A stretch of 64,000 nt of DNA from Sulfitobacter brevis (GCF_900112755.1 NZ_FOMW01000005.1:1-64000), one strand, 5' to 3'. Shown: positions 14,476 through 25,441, counted from the stretch's first letter. Notes: generated by a model from the sequence alone, not told the origin. Numbers and translations: made by a program.

Positions 14476-16668
14476 TCAGCCTGTTTTCTGCAAAACCATT
14501 GCCGGATCCAACCGCGGCAGGCTCAACCGGAAAGTACTGCCTTTGCCCTGAATGCTCTCGACCGACAATTTGCCGTTATGCAAGGACGTAAGCTGATCTG
14601 CGATCGCAAGCCCCAATCCCAAACCACCATTCTGGCGCGACATGGATCCGTCTACCTGTTGGAACCGCTGGAAAATCCGCTCAAGATCGCATTTGGGAAT
14701 ACCACACCCTGTGTCTGTGATGCTGAAACTGATCTGCTCGTGCTCCTGCGCCATCGATAGGTGGATGCTGCCTTTGTCGGTGAATTTAACTGCGTTGCTG
14801 ATCAGATTATACAGGATCTGTTTCAACCGGATCGCATCCACCAGTGCCTCGGCTTCGCCATCGGCTGAATACGTAAGGGTTAAACCCTTGGCGTCAGCGT
14901 CAGGGCGTAGATCTTCGGCCACGGATGCCGCGATCCCCCCGACTTCGGCGACCGCCATATCAAGCTCCAGCTGGCCGCGCGCCACCTTGGTCCAATCCAG
15001 CAAATCTTCGACCAACCGCAACATATGCTTGGCGGATTCGGCGATCTTCGCGCCCTGCTCAGAGACGAAGCTCTGATGGGTGTTGACCGCCAAAACCAGT
15101 TCTTCCTTCGTGGTGTCTTCACTCTCCAACGCCATTTTAACCCGCCGCGACTGGAGCATCTTCTCGCTGTTTCGCAGAAATGCGGCGCGCCCCGATATGA
15201 CAGTCAGCGGCGTGCGCAGTTCATGCGAAACATTGTTGAGAAATTCGGTCTTTTCGCGGTCGGTCGCCTCGGCAGCTTCCTGTGCACGCTTCTCGGCGGT
15301 TACATCTGTGCGGATACCAACGGTATAGCCGTGCGGCGTACGCGCCTCGGTCACCTTCAGCCAGCGTTGCTCGTCTATCACCTGCAAAAACGGCTCTTGC
15401 GGATGGCGGAACTGTGCAAGCCGCTTGGCGATCCAATCCGCCTCCTGCCCCGCCGCTTCGGGATAGCGGCCATGGGCGACTTCCAGCTTCAGCAGCTCGC
15501 TCATCGCCATGCCGGGCACCACACGGTCGGCAAGCGCGGGGTGATAATCGAGGTATTTCTGGTTCACGATGACCAAACGCTCCCGCTCGTCGAAGGCGAT
15601 GAAACCCTCGTTGATACAGTCAATCGATTCAGCGAGCAGCGCGTGGGCGTTTCTTTGCTTCACGGCGAGTGAGCGATACATTAAAAGCACACCGACAAGA
15701 AGCAGCGCCGCAACAAGCGCAAAACCGAGCAAATAAGGACTTTGCGGAGAATAGGACGGCCACCCGCCAGCAGGAAGGGCCGTCGCCTGCCACTTGCTGC
15801 CAAACATGGCAAACTGCGTTGTGACCGGTTGGTTTTTGTGAAGCTCGACCGCACCATGCAGATCGGGCGGCACGGCTTCGTTGACTTTTATTTCGCGCAA
15901 ATTGAAGATATAGTTCGCGGCGTCTCCAATGTCGTGCTGATGGGCTTTCAGCAGCCCCTCCGCATCAACCACGATCGAGATAACGCCCCAGAAACTTTCG
16001 CTATTCCGTTCGTCGACCTGCAAAAATACCGGATAGCGCAGAATGTACCCCGAACCGCCTTGGATAAGCGGAACTGGTCCGTCTACAACAGGCGTCCGTG
16101 TCCGGTAGGCCCGCGCAACACTGGCCAATTGCTGGGGAACTTCCCAATATTTTAGCCCAATAGCTGAACTGTTATCGCTCTGGGGAAAACTGTGGGTTAC
16201 CTGAAGATTTGGTGCGAGTGCTAATGCCAGCACACCCGGGATATGGGCTTGCAGGTCCTCAACAATGCGACCGATCTTTTTCTCGGGAATGCCATCCGAA
16301 ACACTCAGCGCGCTCTCAATCTTGTTTCCGACCAGTTCGGCCTCAAAGAAGCGCAGCCTGATCTGATCTGTCGCAGTATAAAGCGCCTGTTCCACGTCCA
16401 GCCGTACAGCAGACATATGATTGTCGCGGTCGAGTTTGATCAGCGCATAGCCGATGCCGACAACACTTGCGAAACCGATAATTGAAAATAGAACGTAGGC
16501 CTTTGGGGCCAAAAACGCCCTGAACTTTTGAAACACTGCAACTCTCTCCCCGCGAAACCTGTATCGGTGCTCAACCCTTTTGATGGGCTTGGTATCTTTC
16601 GAGCACTCTTTGGCCGCAGCCTCGTTAACATTGTTGTCATAAAACGGGCGGGGTCGGCATATTTTCAT
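14476..16668 (-). CDS. Membrane sensor histidine kinase (CHASE-like, PAS, HisKA, HATPase)
   Basis: 730 residues. The N-terminus has a membrane helix near 55-75 and a second near 310-330 flanking a periplasmic CHASE-like sensor region (about 80-300). A PAS domain follows (about 345-455), then HisKA with the phospho-acceptor His in NVSHELRTPLT and an ATP-binding domain with TDTGCGIP and GGLGLGLAI. No response regulator is adjacent, so it is an orphan. No internal ATG is obvious before the first membrane segment, so the start could be an upstream ATG or an alternative codon. Ligand and regulon are unknown; it is divergent from the molybdenum hydroxylase operon. Confidence 0.9.
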   Translation of the reverse strand: MKICRPRPFYDNNVNEAAAKECSKDTKPIKRVEHRYRFRGERVAVFQKFRAFLAPKAYVLFSIIGFASVVGIGYALIKLDRDNHMSAVRLDVEQALYTATDQIRLRFFEAELVGNKIESALSVSDGIPEKKIGRIVEDLQAHIPGVLALALAPNLQVTHSFPQSDNSSAIGLKYWEVPQQLASVARAYRTRTPVVDGPVPLIQGGSGYILRYPVFLQVDERNSESFWGVISIVVDAEGLLKAHQHDIGDAANYIFNLREIKVNEAVPPDLHGAVELHKNQPVTTQFAMFGSKWQATALPAGGWPSYSPQSPYLLGFALVAALLLVGVLLMYRSLAVKQRNAHALLAESIDCINEGFIAFDERERLVIVNQKYLDYHPALADRVVPGMAMSELLKLEVAHGRYPEAAGQEADWIAKRLAQFRHPQEPFLQVIDEQRWLKVTEARTPHGYTVGIRTDVTAEKRAQEAAEATDREKTEFLNNVSHELRTPLTVISGRAAFLRNSEKMLQSRRVKMALESEDTTKEELVLAVNTHQSFVSEQGAKIAESAKHMLRLVEDLLDWTKVARGQLELDMAVAEVGGIAASVAEDLRPDADAKGLTLTYSADGEAEALVDAIRLKQILYNLISNAVKFTDKGSIHLSMAQEHEQISFSITDTGCGIPKCDLERIFQRFQQVDGSMSRQNGGLGLGLAIADQLTSLHNGKLSVESIQGKGSTFRLSLPRLDPAMVLQKTG

Positions 16669-17071
16669 GGCTTGACCCTAGGGAACGCCCAATAAAGCGG
16701 CATATTTGGCACATTTTGGTACGCCAGCGGTGCAGGATGACCTTCCGGAAGCGCTAAGTGGCTGCGTTTATCGCACAACTTGGCCAACCTGTGACGCTTG
16801 GCGTACCCCTTTTAGCCGATGTATTATGTATATTCCGTTACCCTCGTACCCTCGGGCTTTGCACAGGGCATTCGAGTTCGGTGACAAGCAGGGGCGGCTG
16901 TCCCTCGCCCATTCCCGCCTTCTAGGCGCACGCCCCAAATCTTAGGAGCCCAAAACTTAGGAACAATGCCGCAGGTGTCGGGTTAAAACCCTATCACCCA
17001 CCCGAGCGAGCCGACATGCAAACTTCTCTGGGCAGACTTCTCTGGCGCGCGCGAAAAAGCAGGACGGCATT
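16669..17071. other. Intergenic region between sensor kinase and molybdenum hydroxylase operon
   Basis: About 400 bases between divergent genes; it must hold both promoters. A 10-base direct repeat ACTTCTCTGG occurs at 17022-17031 and 17036-17045, 27 bases before the small-subunit start. No open frame here looks real. Confidence 0.5.
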
Positions 17072-17578
17072 ATGAAAACCGCATTAACAATCAACGGCAC
17101 CACGTATCAGTTGGAGGCCGACACCCGCACCACGCTTTTAGATGCGCTGCGCAATCATTTAGGGCTAACCGGCTCGAAAAAGGGCTGCGACCACGGCCAA
17201 TGCGGTGCCTGCACAGTGATCGTGAACGGGCGGCGCATCAACAGTTGCCTTACCCTCGCCTGCATGCACGATGGCGATGAGATCACTACCATCGAAGGTC
17301 TCGGTCAACCCGATGCGATGTCAGCGCTCCAAGAGGCATTCGTGCGCCATGACGGGTACCAATGTGGCTATTGCACGCCCGGGCAAATCTGTTCGGCCAC
17401 CGCGATGCTGGAGGAGATCAAGGCAGGCTGGCCGAGCAATGTCTCGGACGATCTGGGCACTGACATTCGCCTGACAGCAGCAGAGATTTCGGAGCGGATG
17501 AGCGGCAATCTTTGCCGTTGCGCCGCCTACCCCAATATCGTCGCCGCGATTGCCGAAGTCGGGGGAGATAAATCATGA
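17072..17578 (+). CDS. Molybdenum hydroxylase small subunit, 2x[2Fe-2S]
   Basis: 168 residues, CoxS/PaoA/YagT-type electron-transfer subunit. Plant-ferredoxin-type cluster ligands are Cys39, 44, 47 and 59 ([12 protein letters not shown]). The second cluster uses Cys98, 101, 148 and 150 ([18 protein letters not shown]). It lacks the Tat leader found on E. coli PaoA, so the enzyme should be cytoplasmic. First gene of a three-gene operon; its stop overlaps the FAD-subunit start. Confidence 0.95.
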   Translation: MKTALTINGTTYQLEADTRTTLLDALRNHLGLTGSKKGCDHGQCGACTVIVNGRRINSCLTLACMHDGDEITTIEGLGQPDAMSALQEAFVRHDGYQCGYCTPGQICSATAMLEEIKAGWPSNVSDDLGTDIRLTAAEISERMSGNLCRCAAYPNIVAAIAEVGGDKS

Positions 17579-18564
17579 AGCCGTTTGATTATGACCGTGC
17601 GAAAGACGCGACTTCGGCCAGTGCTGCCGCTGCGAAAGGTGCCACAATCATCGCGGGCGGCACCAACCTGCTTGACCTGATGAAGCTTGAGGTTATGGCA
17701 CCTGACAGGCTGATCGACATCACTCGCCTCCCGCTCAAAGAGATCACGCGCACCTCTGACGGCGGCGTACGCATCGGGGCTTTGGTCAGCAACAGCGACC
17801 TTGCTGCCGACCCTACGATCAGGACGAATTATGCGGTGTTGTCACGTGCGCTTCTGGCGGGGGCATCCGGTCAATTGCGCAACAAGGCGACAACAGGCGG
17901 CAATCTGTGCCAGCGCACGCGGTGCTATTACTTCTATGACACCGACATGCCTTGCAATAAACGCGCACCCGGATCGGGCTGTCACGCGCTGGAGGGGTTC
18001 AACCGTATCCACGCGATCCTTGGCACCAGCGAAGCCTGCATCGCCACCCACCCCAGCGATATGGCGGTCGCCCTGCGGGCATTGGATGCCAAGATCGAGA
18101 TTGAGGGTTCAGGCGGCAGCCGCACGATAGGAATGGAGGGCTTTTACCGTCTTCCTGGAGACCGTCCAGAATTAGACAATACGCTGCAATCCGGCGATGT
18201 AATCACCGCCGTGATGCTGCCTGCGCCTGTGACCGACGCACGCCACGTTTACCGGAAGGTCCGTGACCGCGCCTCCTACGCCTTTGCACTGGTATCGGTC
18301 GCGGCGGTCGCCCAGATGGACGGCGACAAGATCAAGGAGATCGCGCTGGCCTTTGGCGGGCTTGCGCATATGCCATGGCGCGACGGTGCTGTGGAAGATC
18401 TTCTGCGCGGCGAGCGACTGACACCAGCGGTGCTGGATGCCGCGGCCGACAAGTTGCTTGCAGATGCCAAATCCTTTGGCGGCAACGATTTCAAAATTCC
18501 ACTCGCCCGCCGAACGCTCAAAGCCGTTCTGCGCGAGGCCTGCACCACAGGAGAGCGGACATGA
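17575..18564 (+). CDS. Molybdenum hydroxylase FAD subunit with extra [4Fe-4S] site
   Basis: 329 residues, CoxM/PaoB-type. The FAD-binding motif [11 protein letters not shown] is near 27-37 and [10 protein letters not shown] near 107-116. A Cys-rich insertion (Cys112, 117, 127, 136) matches the additional [4Fe-4S] cluster seen in PaoB and in the 4-hydroxybenzoyl-CoA reductase beta subunit. This places the enzyme in that subgroup rather than with CO dehydrogenase. Overlaps both neighbours by 4 bases. Confidence 0.93.
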   Translation: MKPFDYDRAKDATSASAAAAKGATIIAGGTNLLDLMKLEVMAPDRLIDITRLPLKEITRTSDGGVRIGALVSNSDLAADPTIRTNYAVLSRALLAGASGQLRNKATTGGNLCQRTRCYYFYDTDMPCNKRAPGSGCHALEGFNRIHAILGTSEACIATHPSDMAVALRALDAKIEIEGSGGSRTIGMEGFYRLPGDRPELDNTLQSGDVITAVMLPAPVTDARHVYRKVRDRASYAFALVSVAAVAQMDGDKIKEIALAFGGLAHMPWRDGAVEDLLRGERLTPAVLDAAADKLLADAKSFGGNDFKIPLARRTLKAVLREACTTGERT

Positions 18565-20765
18565 ACAAGGTATTTACCATGGACGCGCCGGCGACCAGCC
18601 GGCGCTTGGATGACATGCGCCAAGGCCTTGTGGGCAAACCGCTCGACCGGCCGGACGGGCCGTTCAAGGTCACCGGAACCGCGACCTACGCTCATGAATG
18701 GAACCTAGATGGCATGGCTTACGGCGTGCTTGTAAGGGCCCCTTTCGCCCGTGGCACCATCACTCATATCGGGCGAGAAGACATTGAAGCGATGGCAGGT
18801 GTTCTGCGTGTCATCACCGATGCCCGCTTTCTCAGAAACCCCGCCCAAGGCACGGCAGACGAAGCACCGATACAAGGTCCGACCGAGGTCTTCTACCTGG
18901 GCCAGCCCGTCGCACTGGTGGTGGCCGAAACGTTTGAGGCCGCCCGCCATGGCGCACAGCAGCTGACCATGAAGTGGGACTGCAAAACGGCTGTGATCGA
19001 CCCCGAGACCGCCGAAACCGAAGAAGGCGAGAACCTTGAACAAGGCGATCTCGACGCGGCGATGAAGGCCGCCCACGCGACCGTTGACGCAACCTACCAT
19101 ACCCCCTGCCACACAAGTGCGGCAATGGAGCCGCATTGTTCCACTGCCGTTTGGGAGGGCGACGAGCTGACCCTCTACGGCAGCTACCAGATGCTGAATT
19201 ATAATATCAACGAGCTGGCCGATTCACTGGGGATCGACGCGGCAAATATCCACATGCGTGCGCCCTATGTCGGTGGTGGCTTCGGCTCTAAACTTGGCAT
19301 CGCGCCTGAGGCGGTGGCCGCCGCGATTGCCGCGAAAGAGCTGGACCGCCCCGTCGTGGTCGCCCTGTCACGCCCGCAGGTTTTCGAGACCACGATGCGC
19401 CGGTCAGAAACCACACAGCGTTTGCGGCTGGCTGCCGATGCGAACGGGAAGCTGACAGGTCTGGGCCACGAGGCTTTGGTGTCGAACCTTGAGGGGGAAA
19501 CCTTCTCCGAACCAGTGACCCAATCAACGCATTTCCTCTATGCCGCCGAGAACCGCAAAATGGCGATCAATATCGCGCGCCTCAATAAAACATGCGCTGG
19601 TTCGGTCCGCGCACCGGGCGAAGCGGTGGGCATGCCGACCTTGGAGAACGCGATGGACGAGCTGGCGGAAAAGCTGGGTCTGGATCCCATCGATCTGCGC
19701 AAACGCAACTTGCCAGAGCGTCATCCTGAAGAGGATATTCCGTACTCCTCGCGTAAATACGCCGAAGCGATGGATACCGGTGCCGCGCATTTCGGCTGGG
19801 ACAAACGCAATCGAACTCCCGGTGGCTTGCGCGAAGGCGAATGGCTGATCGGCCACGGTATGGCGGGTGCAAGCCGCGTGAATTCCATCGGCGAGGCATC
19901 GGCTCGGGTCACCCTGTCACGCGCTGAGGATGGCAGTGCCCTTGCCACCGTAGAGACTGATATGACCGACATCGGCACCGGCACCTACGCCGTTCTGTCA
20001 CAGGTTGCAGGCGAAATGCTCGGCTTGCCGATGGCGCAGGTCATCACCAAACTAGGCGATTCCCGCTTGCCGAAAGGGGCGGGGTCCGGAGGTTCGTGGG
20101 GCGCGTCTTCCTCAGGCTCTGCGGTGTTTCTGGCCTGCGAGGCAATCCGCTCCCAGATCAGCGAAAAACTGGGCTTGCGCGAAGAAGAGCTTGAGATGAA
20201 AGACAGCGAGGTCACATCCGGCAACACCCGTCGCACATTGGCAGAGGTGCTGGAAGACGGCCCGATCTCGGCAGAAGGCACGATCAAGCCCGGTGATACC
20301 GCCGACGATGTGAACCAGGCCTCCTATGGCGCGTATTTCTGCGAAGTTGCGGTCAATGCCGTGACGGGCGAAACTCGCCTGCGTCGGATGACAGGGGTGT
20401 TTGGTGCGGGGCGGATTTTGAACGAGAAAACCGCGACGTCTCAGTGCTATGGTGGCATGGTCTGGGGCATCGGCATGGCGCTGACCGAGGAGATGGTGCA
20501 CGACCCACGCGACGGCCATATCGTTAACCATGACCTCGCTGAATATCACCTGCCGGTGAACCTTGATATGCCACAGCTTGACGTCATCTTGCTCGACGAA
20601 CGGGACGACTGGGCCTGCCCTATCCAGACCAAGGGCATCGGTGAGCTCGGCTTTTGCGGCGCTGCGGGGGCTATCGTGAATGCAATCTATAACGCCACAG
20701 GCGTGCGCATCCGCGACTACCCCGTGACCCTTGACAAGCTGCTCGATGGATTACCGGAGGACTAA
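18561..20765 (+). CDS. Molybdenum hydroxylase large catalytic subunit
   Basis: 734 residues, xanthine-dehydrogenase family molybdopterin subunit (CoxL/PaoC/YagR-like). The ATG at 18561 overlaps the FAD-subunit stop; a longer frame from 18375 only runs inside that gene. The catalytic Glu is Glu695 in [10 protein letters not shown], and the glycine-rich cofactor loops ([22 protein letters not shown]) are present. The AYRxxR-type CO-dehydrogenase loop is absent, so this is an aldehyde or N-heterocycle oxidoreductase. The substrate is unknown; no cofactor-maturation (XdhC/MocA-type) gene is in the operon. Confidence 0.93.
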   Translation: MNKVFTMDAPATSRRLDDMRQGLVGKPLDRPDGPFKVTGTATYAHEWNLDGMAYGVLVRAPFARGTITHIGREDIEAMAGVLRVITDARFLRNPAQGTADEAPIQGPTEVFYLGQPVALVVAETFEAARHGAQQLTMKWDCKTAVIDPETAETEEGENLEQGDLDAAMKAAHATVDATYHTPCHTSAAMEPHCSTAVWEGDELTLYGSYQMLNYNINELADSLGIDAANIHMRAPYVGGGFGSKLGIAPEAVAAAIAAKELDRPVVVALSRPQVFETTMRRSETTQRLRLAADANGKLTGLGHEALVSNLEGETFSEPVTQSTHFLYAAENRKMAINIARLNKTCAGSVRAPGEAVGMPTLENAMDELAEKLGLDPIDLRKRNLPERHPEEDIPYSSRKYAEAMDTGAAHFGWDKRNRTPGGLREGEWLIGHGMAGASRVNSIGEASARVTLSRAEDGSALATVETDMTDIGTGTYAVLSQVAGEMLGLPMAQVITKLGDSRLPKGAGSGGSWGASSSGSAVFLACEAIRSQISEKLGLREEELEMKDSEVTSGNTRRTLAEVLEDGPISAEGTIKPGDTADDVNQASYGAYFCEVAVNAVTGETRLRRMTGVFGAGRILNEKTATSQCYGGMVWGIGMALTEEMVHDPRDGHIVNHDLAEYHLPVNLDMPQLDVILLDERDDWACPIQTKGIGELGFCGAAGAIVNAIYNATGVRIRDYPVTLDKLLDGLPED

Positions 20766-20910
20766 GATATTTTCGACCTCGGCAGTCGTGCCGTCTCCGC
20801 TTCGGGGGCGGCGCTTTTGCTTGGGCGGGACTGTGGGGCGGAAATGATGATCTTGGCCAAGCCCACTGGTGCGGTTACCATCCCGGCTGCCACCAACCGG
20901 AGCATACCGC

Positions 20911-21579
20911 GTGAAAGCTACTGCCAAACCACGACAGAAGCCTGTGCAAAACCTATCGCGCCAGCCACAGCGCAAGCGCGGCATCAGACGGTTCGAACAT
21001 CTACTGGATGCTACGGAGCAGCTACTTTGCGATCAGCCTGACAGCGATATCAGCCTGTCGCTGGTGGCACAGATTGCCCAAGTACCGCTGCCATCGATCT
21101 ACCACTTCTTTCCGAACAAAGACGCGATTCTGGTGGCGCTGGCCCAGCGCTATCACCAGATGCTGGGCGAAATGGCCCGCCTGCCGCTGGACCCGCCTCC
21201 CGACAGCTGGCAAGAGATCATCCGCCGCAGGCAAAGCGCGGGGGTGGATTTTCTCAACGCGCACCCCTCGGCCCTGCGCCTGTTCATGGGTGCCGGCGTG
21301 AGTGCCGAGGTCCGCACCCTCGACCTGCAAGGCAACACGGCTCTGGCAGCGCTGCGCGCCGCTGAATTCCGACAGTGGTTCGATTGCCGTGCATTGGTTG
21401 ATCTGGAGAAGCATCTGGCGATTTCGATCGGCGTGACCGATGGCGTCTGGGCAATCTCGTGGTCACAACACCGCCAGATCAGCGCCGATTACCTCGCTGA
21501 GAGCAGCCGTGCTGCCATCGCCTACCTGCGTTGCTTCCTGCCCGAGTCTCTGCAACCACAGGTTACAACACATAGTTAA
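20911..21579 (+). CDS. TetR-family regulator
   Basis: 222 residues from the GTG at 20911, which has CGGAG 7-8 bases upstream; the frame could open earlier at a GTG at 20869. The helix-turn-helix is near residues 30-70 (SLVAQIAQVPLPSIYHFFPN, then KDAILVAL), followed by a helical ligand domain. A basic N-terminal tail (about 20 residues) precedes the DNA-binding domain. It lies between the molybdenum hydroxylase operon and the ABC-transporter operon, on the same strand as both, and could control either. Confidence 0.85.
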   Translation: MKATAKPRQKPVQNLSRQPQRKRGIRRFEHLLDATEQLLCDQPDSDISLSLVAQIAQVPLPSIYHFFPNKDAILVALAQRYHQMLGEMARLPLDPPPDSWQEIIRRRQSAGVDFLNAHPSALRLFMGAGVSAEVRTLDLQGNTALAALRAAEFRQWFDCRALVDLEKHLAISIGVTDGVWAISWSQHRQISADYLAESSRAAIAYLRCFLPESLQPQVTTHS

Positions 21580-21939
21580 CAAAATTTTCTATCGTTATAT
21601 GCAGCTCGAAATCTGGCGGAACCCTATACGCCTCTCTGTGATTTCTCTCGGAAAACCTTGCCAATACCGCCTATAAACACCGTTAGACTGTCACATCAAC
21701 ACCCGCAACTACCGCACAGCCACTACCCACAAAAACCCCCTATGCAGCCGAATTTTCTGTCGCTAGCGTTGATGTAGGCGACTTGGTGCACGGGGCGCAA
21801 ACGCGAGGTTCGGAATACCAAGGGCAATCAGCCGCAGGTATTCCTACAATGCGACACTAACCCCTGCCGCCCTGATTGCCTGCCGTCGCCCATGCGACCT
21901 CGCGATGGAACATGCTGTCTTATAAAAGGGGACTTACTC
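21580..21939 (+). promoter_or_regulatory. Upstream region of the peptide-type ABC operon
   Basis: About 360 bases without a gene. The only clear structure is a perfect inverted repeat GGAATACC (21812-21819) / GGTATTCC (21837-21844) with a 17-base spacer, ending about 95 bases before the first gene. It is a candidate operator for the operon, possibly for the TetR protein just upstream. Confidence 0.45.
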
Positions 21940-23547
21940 ATGAGAAATATTTCTTTGTCCAAGAACCGCAGACGCGCGCGGCGCACGGGATTGCTGCTTG
22001 GCACAGTGGGCACTTTGGCCTTCGGCTCGGCCCTCGCCGCGCAAGAAACGCTGGTTGTCGGACGCTCGATGGATGTCAATTCGCTCGATCCGTCGCGTGC
22101 ATTTTGTGACACCTGTCAGGTCTATCTAACGGCCGTTTATGAGCCTCTGCTGACTTTGGGAGAGGACAATAAAACCCTTGTGCCCAAGCTGGCCACCACA
22201 TGGGAAAACAACGACACTTTCACCGAGTTCACCTTCAACCTGAACCCTGATGCCGTGTTCTCCGACGGCAGCCCAGTTGAGGCATCCGACGTTGTCTGGA
22301 CCTTCGAGCGGCTGCGCAACCTCAAAGGATCGCCTTCGTTCCTGATGGATGGCACCCAGTCGATCGAGGCAGTCGATACACACACGGTCAAGATCATCGT
22401 CGAAGCGCCGAACTCGGAGTTTCTCAACAAAGTCTCCGCGCCCTATACCGGCATCATGAACGCCGAAGCGGCGATGGCGGGCGGTGCGCTTGCCGATGAA
22501 AGCGCTGCCACCGCAGATGGCGCCGAAGGCTGGTTCCTCGAAAATTCAGTTGGCAGCGGCCCCTTTGTGCTGACCAATTACGCCCCCGAAGACGAACTGC
22601 GCCTCACCGCCAACAGTGCCTATTACGGCACGGCGCCCGGCTTTGGCGAAGTAGTGATTACGCAAATTCAGGACTCGGTCAGCCAAGCCCAAGCGCTGGA
22701 AACCGGATCGATCGACATCGCGATGCAGATTGACGCCGATACCGCCAAAAACATGAACAACCCCGATGTCGTGACCGAGATCGTGCCGTCATTCAACTTC
22801 GTCTATTTCGCCTTCATGCCCGGCTCGGAAGCGATGAAGGGTAAGTTGACCCCGCCTGTCCGTGAGGCGCTGACCTATGCTGTGGACTACGACGGAATGA
22901 TCGAATTCACCGTCGGCGGCAACGGCAACAAGATCGCCGCGCCCATCCCCAACGGCTTTCCGGGCACAGCAAACCTGATGCCACGCTCACAGGATGTGGA
23001 AAAGGCCAAGTCGATGCTGGCCGACGCAGGCTTGGGTGATGGCTTCACAATGGAAGCGGTCTATCCGAATGATAACGTCTACGGTGTTGATCTGAACATC
23101 ATGATGCAAAAACTGCAGCAGGACTTTGCGCAGGTTGGCGTAGATGTAACCCTCAAGCCGGTGACCTACCCTGTCTGGCGGGAGGACATGGCCAATGGCC
23201 GTGCCGATCTGACAGCAGTCTACTACGCGCCAGACTATTATGGCTCGGGCCAATATGCCGCCTATTTCGGGATGACCGAAGGGTCCACATGGGTCAGCCG
23301 CGCTGGATATAAATCACCAGAAACTGTCGTGAATGCCAAAGAGGGCGAGATTTATGCCGCTGCTCTGGCCGCATCGGGCGATGCTGCTGATGCCAAATAT
23401 GAAGAGCTGGCAAAAGAGCTGATGGCCGATAACGTCATCATTCCGCTGGTCAGCCCTAACCTCGTACTGGCCCATCGCAGCGACATCCAAGGCGTGCGCT
23501 ACAGCGCCTGTTGCAACCTGCCACTGGCAGAAATCTCGCGTAAATAA
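21940..23547 (+). CDS. ABC transporter periplasmic substrate-binding protein (SBP_bac_5)
   Basis: 535 residues, DppA/OppA-type extracytoplasmic binding protein. A twin-arginine-like and hydrophobic N-terminus (KNRRRARRTGLLLGTVG, cut after ALA near residue 34) indicates export. The family core is clear (VGRSMDVNSLDPSRAF, YEPLLTLG). I start at the ATG at 21940, with AAGGGG upstream, rather than 21892. First gene of an eight-gene operon. Such proteins bind peptides but also opines, sugars and amines, so the ligand is open. Confidence 0.93.
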   Translation: MRNISLSKNRRRARRTGLLLGTVGTLAFGSALAAQETLVVGRSMDVNSLDPSRAFCDTCQVYLTAVYEPLLTLGEDNKTLVPKLATTWENNDTFTEFTFNLNPDAVFSDGSPVEASDVVWTFERLRNLKGSPSFLMDGTQSIEAVDTHTVKIIVEAPNSEFLNKVSAPYTGIMNAEAAMAGGALADESAATADGAEGWFLENSVGSGPFVLTNYAPEDELRLTANSAYYGTAPGFGEVVITQIQDSVSQAQALETGSIDIAMQIDADTAKNMNNPDVVTEIVPSFNFVYFAFMPGSEAMKGKLTPPVREALTYAVDYDGMIEFTVGGNGNKIAAPIPNGFPGTANLMPRSQDVEKAKSMLADAGLGDGFTMEAVYPNDNVYGVDLNIMMQKLQQDFAQVGVDVTLKPVTYPVWREDMANGRADLTAVYYAPDYYGSGQYAAYFGMTEGSTWVSRAGYKSPETVVNAKEGEIYAAALAASGDAADAKYEELAKELMADNVIIPLVSPNLVLAHRSDIQGVRYSACCNLPLAEISRK

Positions 23548-23558
23548 GGGGATAGGCC

Positions 23559-24575
23559 ATGCTGCGATACATCATACGCCGCATCTTGGGGGTGCCGTTC
23601 CTCCTGTTCGGTGTTGCCAGCGTGGCCTTCCTTCTCTCGCAAAGCACCAAGGGCGATCCTCTCTCCGCCCTTGTGCCTGAACGGATGATGAACAACCCCG
23701 AGATTGTCAGCGCGGTTAAGGCGCAGTGGGGTCTCGATCAACCGCTACCGGTTCGCTACGTAATCTACATGAAGAACCTGGTGCAGGGCGATATGGGCAC
23801 CTCGTTCAACACCCGCCGCCCCGTAGCCCGCGACATCGCCGACCGCCTGCCTGCCACGTTGGAACTTGTGACTGCCGCAATGATCATTGGCACCACCTTC
23901 GGGATGGGCATTGGTCTGTTGTCGGCGCGGTTCCGCTATTCGCTGTTTGACAACGCCGCGCGGGGTTTTGCCCTGCTGGGATCGTCACTGCCGATCTTCT
24001 GGTCTGGTCTGATTATGCTCTATATTTTCTCGGTCCAGCTTAAATGGACCCCCGGCACAGGTCGGCTCGACGCGCGCAGCACGCCGCCTGAACATATCAC
24101 CGGCTTTTATTCTATCGACTCGCTGCTGGCAGGCGACTGGGCGCTGCTCGGCCAGACCTTGAGCCACCTCGCCCTGCCCGCCTTTGTATTGGGTTGGTCG
24201 GTGGTCGGGATTGTGGCGCGGCTGGTGCGGTCGTCTCTGCTGGAGGCGTTGAGCCAGGATTATGTGCGCACCGCGCGGGCCAAAGGCGCGCCCGAGCGGG
24301 TCGTGCTGATCAACCACGCTTTGCGCAATGCGCTGATCCCTGTACTCACCGTCTTGGGCTTTACCTTCGCCTATCTGATCACCGGTGCGGTTTTGACCGA
24401 GGCAATTTTTAGCTGGCCCGGCATCGGCTCCTATGCGGTCGCGGCGGCACGCTCTCTGGATTATCCGGCAATTGGCGGCGTGACGATTGTCGGGGCCACG
24501 GCATTCCTGCTTGCCAATCTCGCGACCGACATCGCTTACGCTTGGGCCAATCCACGCATCAAGGTGTCAGGATGA
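23559..24575 (+). CDS. Peptide-type ABC transporter permease (DppB-like)
   Basis: 338 residues, six predicted membrane helices with the binding-protein-dependent permease signature near EALSQDYVRTARAKGAPERV. The N-terminal MLRYIIRRILGVPFLLFGV is the usual DppB/OppB start. It forms the channel with the next gene. Overlaps that gene by 4 bases. Confidence 0.93.
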   Translation: MLRYIIRRILGVPFLLFGVASVAFLLSQSTKGDPLSALVPERMMNNPEIVSAVKAQWGLDQPLPVRYVIYMKNLVQGDMGTSFNTRRPVARDIADRLPATLELVTAAMIIGTTFGMGIGLLSARFRYSLFDNAARGFALLGSSLPIFWSGLIMLYIFSVQLKWTPGTGRLDARSTPPEHITGFYSIDSLLAGDWALLGQTLSHLALPAFVLGWSVVGIVARLVRSSLLEALSQDYVRTARAKGAPERVVLINHALRNALIPVLTVLGFTFAYLITGAVLTEAIFSWPGIGSYAVAAARSLDYPAIGGVTIVGATAFLLANLATDIAYAWANPRIKVSG

Positions 24576-25441
24576 GCATGGCGAGCACCTCACCGCGCGC
24601 CCGTATGCGGGCTCTCTCATCTGGCCGCGCTCTCTTTGGCAGGCTGCCATTAACAGGTAAAATCGGGGTGCTGATCCTGCTGTTCTGGGCCATTACCGTG
24701 GTAAGCGTTCAGTTCTGGCCCTTGGTTGATCCATTGATGATGGCGGGCCGCAGATTGCAGCCCCCCAGTGGCGCTCACTGGCTTGGCACTGATGCCTTGG
24801 GGCGTGATGTCTTTTCCCGCACACTGCACGGGGCGGCCTATACCATCCCCGTTGCGGTGATGGTGGTGGTCTTTGCTGTCGTCATCGGCTCTGCGCTTGG
24901 CGCGATTGCGGGTTATTTCGGCGGCTGGTTCGACGCGGTCATCATGCGCACCGCCGATGTGACGCTGTCGTTCCCGCCGATCCTGCTGGCGATGACCGTC
25001 GCCGCCGCACTGGGTCCGGGTTTGCCCAATGCGGGGCTGGCGATGATCATCGTCTGGTGGCCGATCTATGCCCGGTTGATGCGCGCCCAGGTGCTTGAAG
25101 TGCGCACCCGCGAGCATGTCGAGGCTGCGATTGCCGGCGGCGCAGGGCGGGGCCGGGTGTTGGTCGTGCACATCCTGCCGCTGTGCTGGACGCCGACCCT
25201 GATCAACGCAACGATGGACTTCGGTCAAGTCGCGCTGCTGGCCGCCTCGCTAAGCTTCATCGGCTTAGGTGCGGTGCCGCCGAGCCCTGAATGGGGCAGC
25301 ATGATTTCCGAAGGGGCGTCAAAATTCTATAGCTGGTGGATCGCATTCGGCCCCGGCATGGCTATCCTTTCGGTGGTGCTGGCCACCTCGTTTCTGGGCG
25401 ACGGTCTGCGCGACATCTTTGACCGCAGGGGGCCACAATGA
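24572..25441 (+). CDS. Peptide-type ABC transporter permease (DppC-like)
   Basis: 289 residues from the ATG at 24572, which overlaps the DppB stop. Motifs GTDALGRDVFSRTLHGAAY and EHVEAAIAGGAGRGRVL are those of DppC/OppC permeases. Five or six membrane helices. Confidence 0.93.
   Translation: MSMASTSPRARMRALSSGRALFGRLPLTGKIGVLILLFWAITVVSVQFWPLVDPLMMAGRRLQPPSGAHWLGTDALGRDVFSRTLHGAAYTIPVAVMVVVFAVVIGSALGAIAGYFGGWFDAVIMRTADVTLSFPPILLAMTVAAALGPGLPNAGLAMIIVWWPIYARLMRAQVLEVRTREHVEAAIAGGAGRGRVLVVHILPLCWTPTLINATMDFGQVALLAASLSFIGLGAVPPSPEWGSMISEGASKFYSWWIAFGPGMAILSVVLATSFLGDGLRDIFDRRGPQ

Noticed and set aside
16960-16984. GGAAC-N16-GGTT before the molybdenum hydroxylase operon, a possible EcfG promoter
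   Set aside because: The -10 box differs from CGTT and nothing links this operon to stress; chance is likely.
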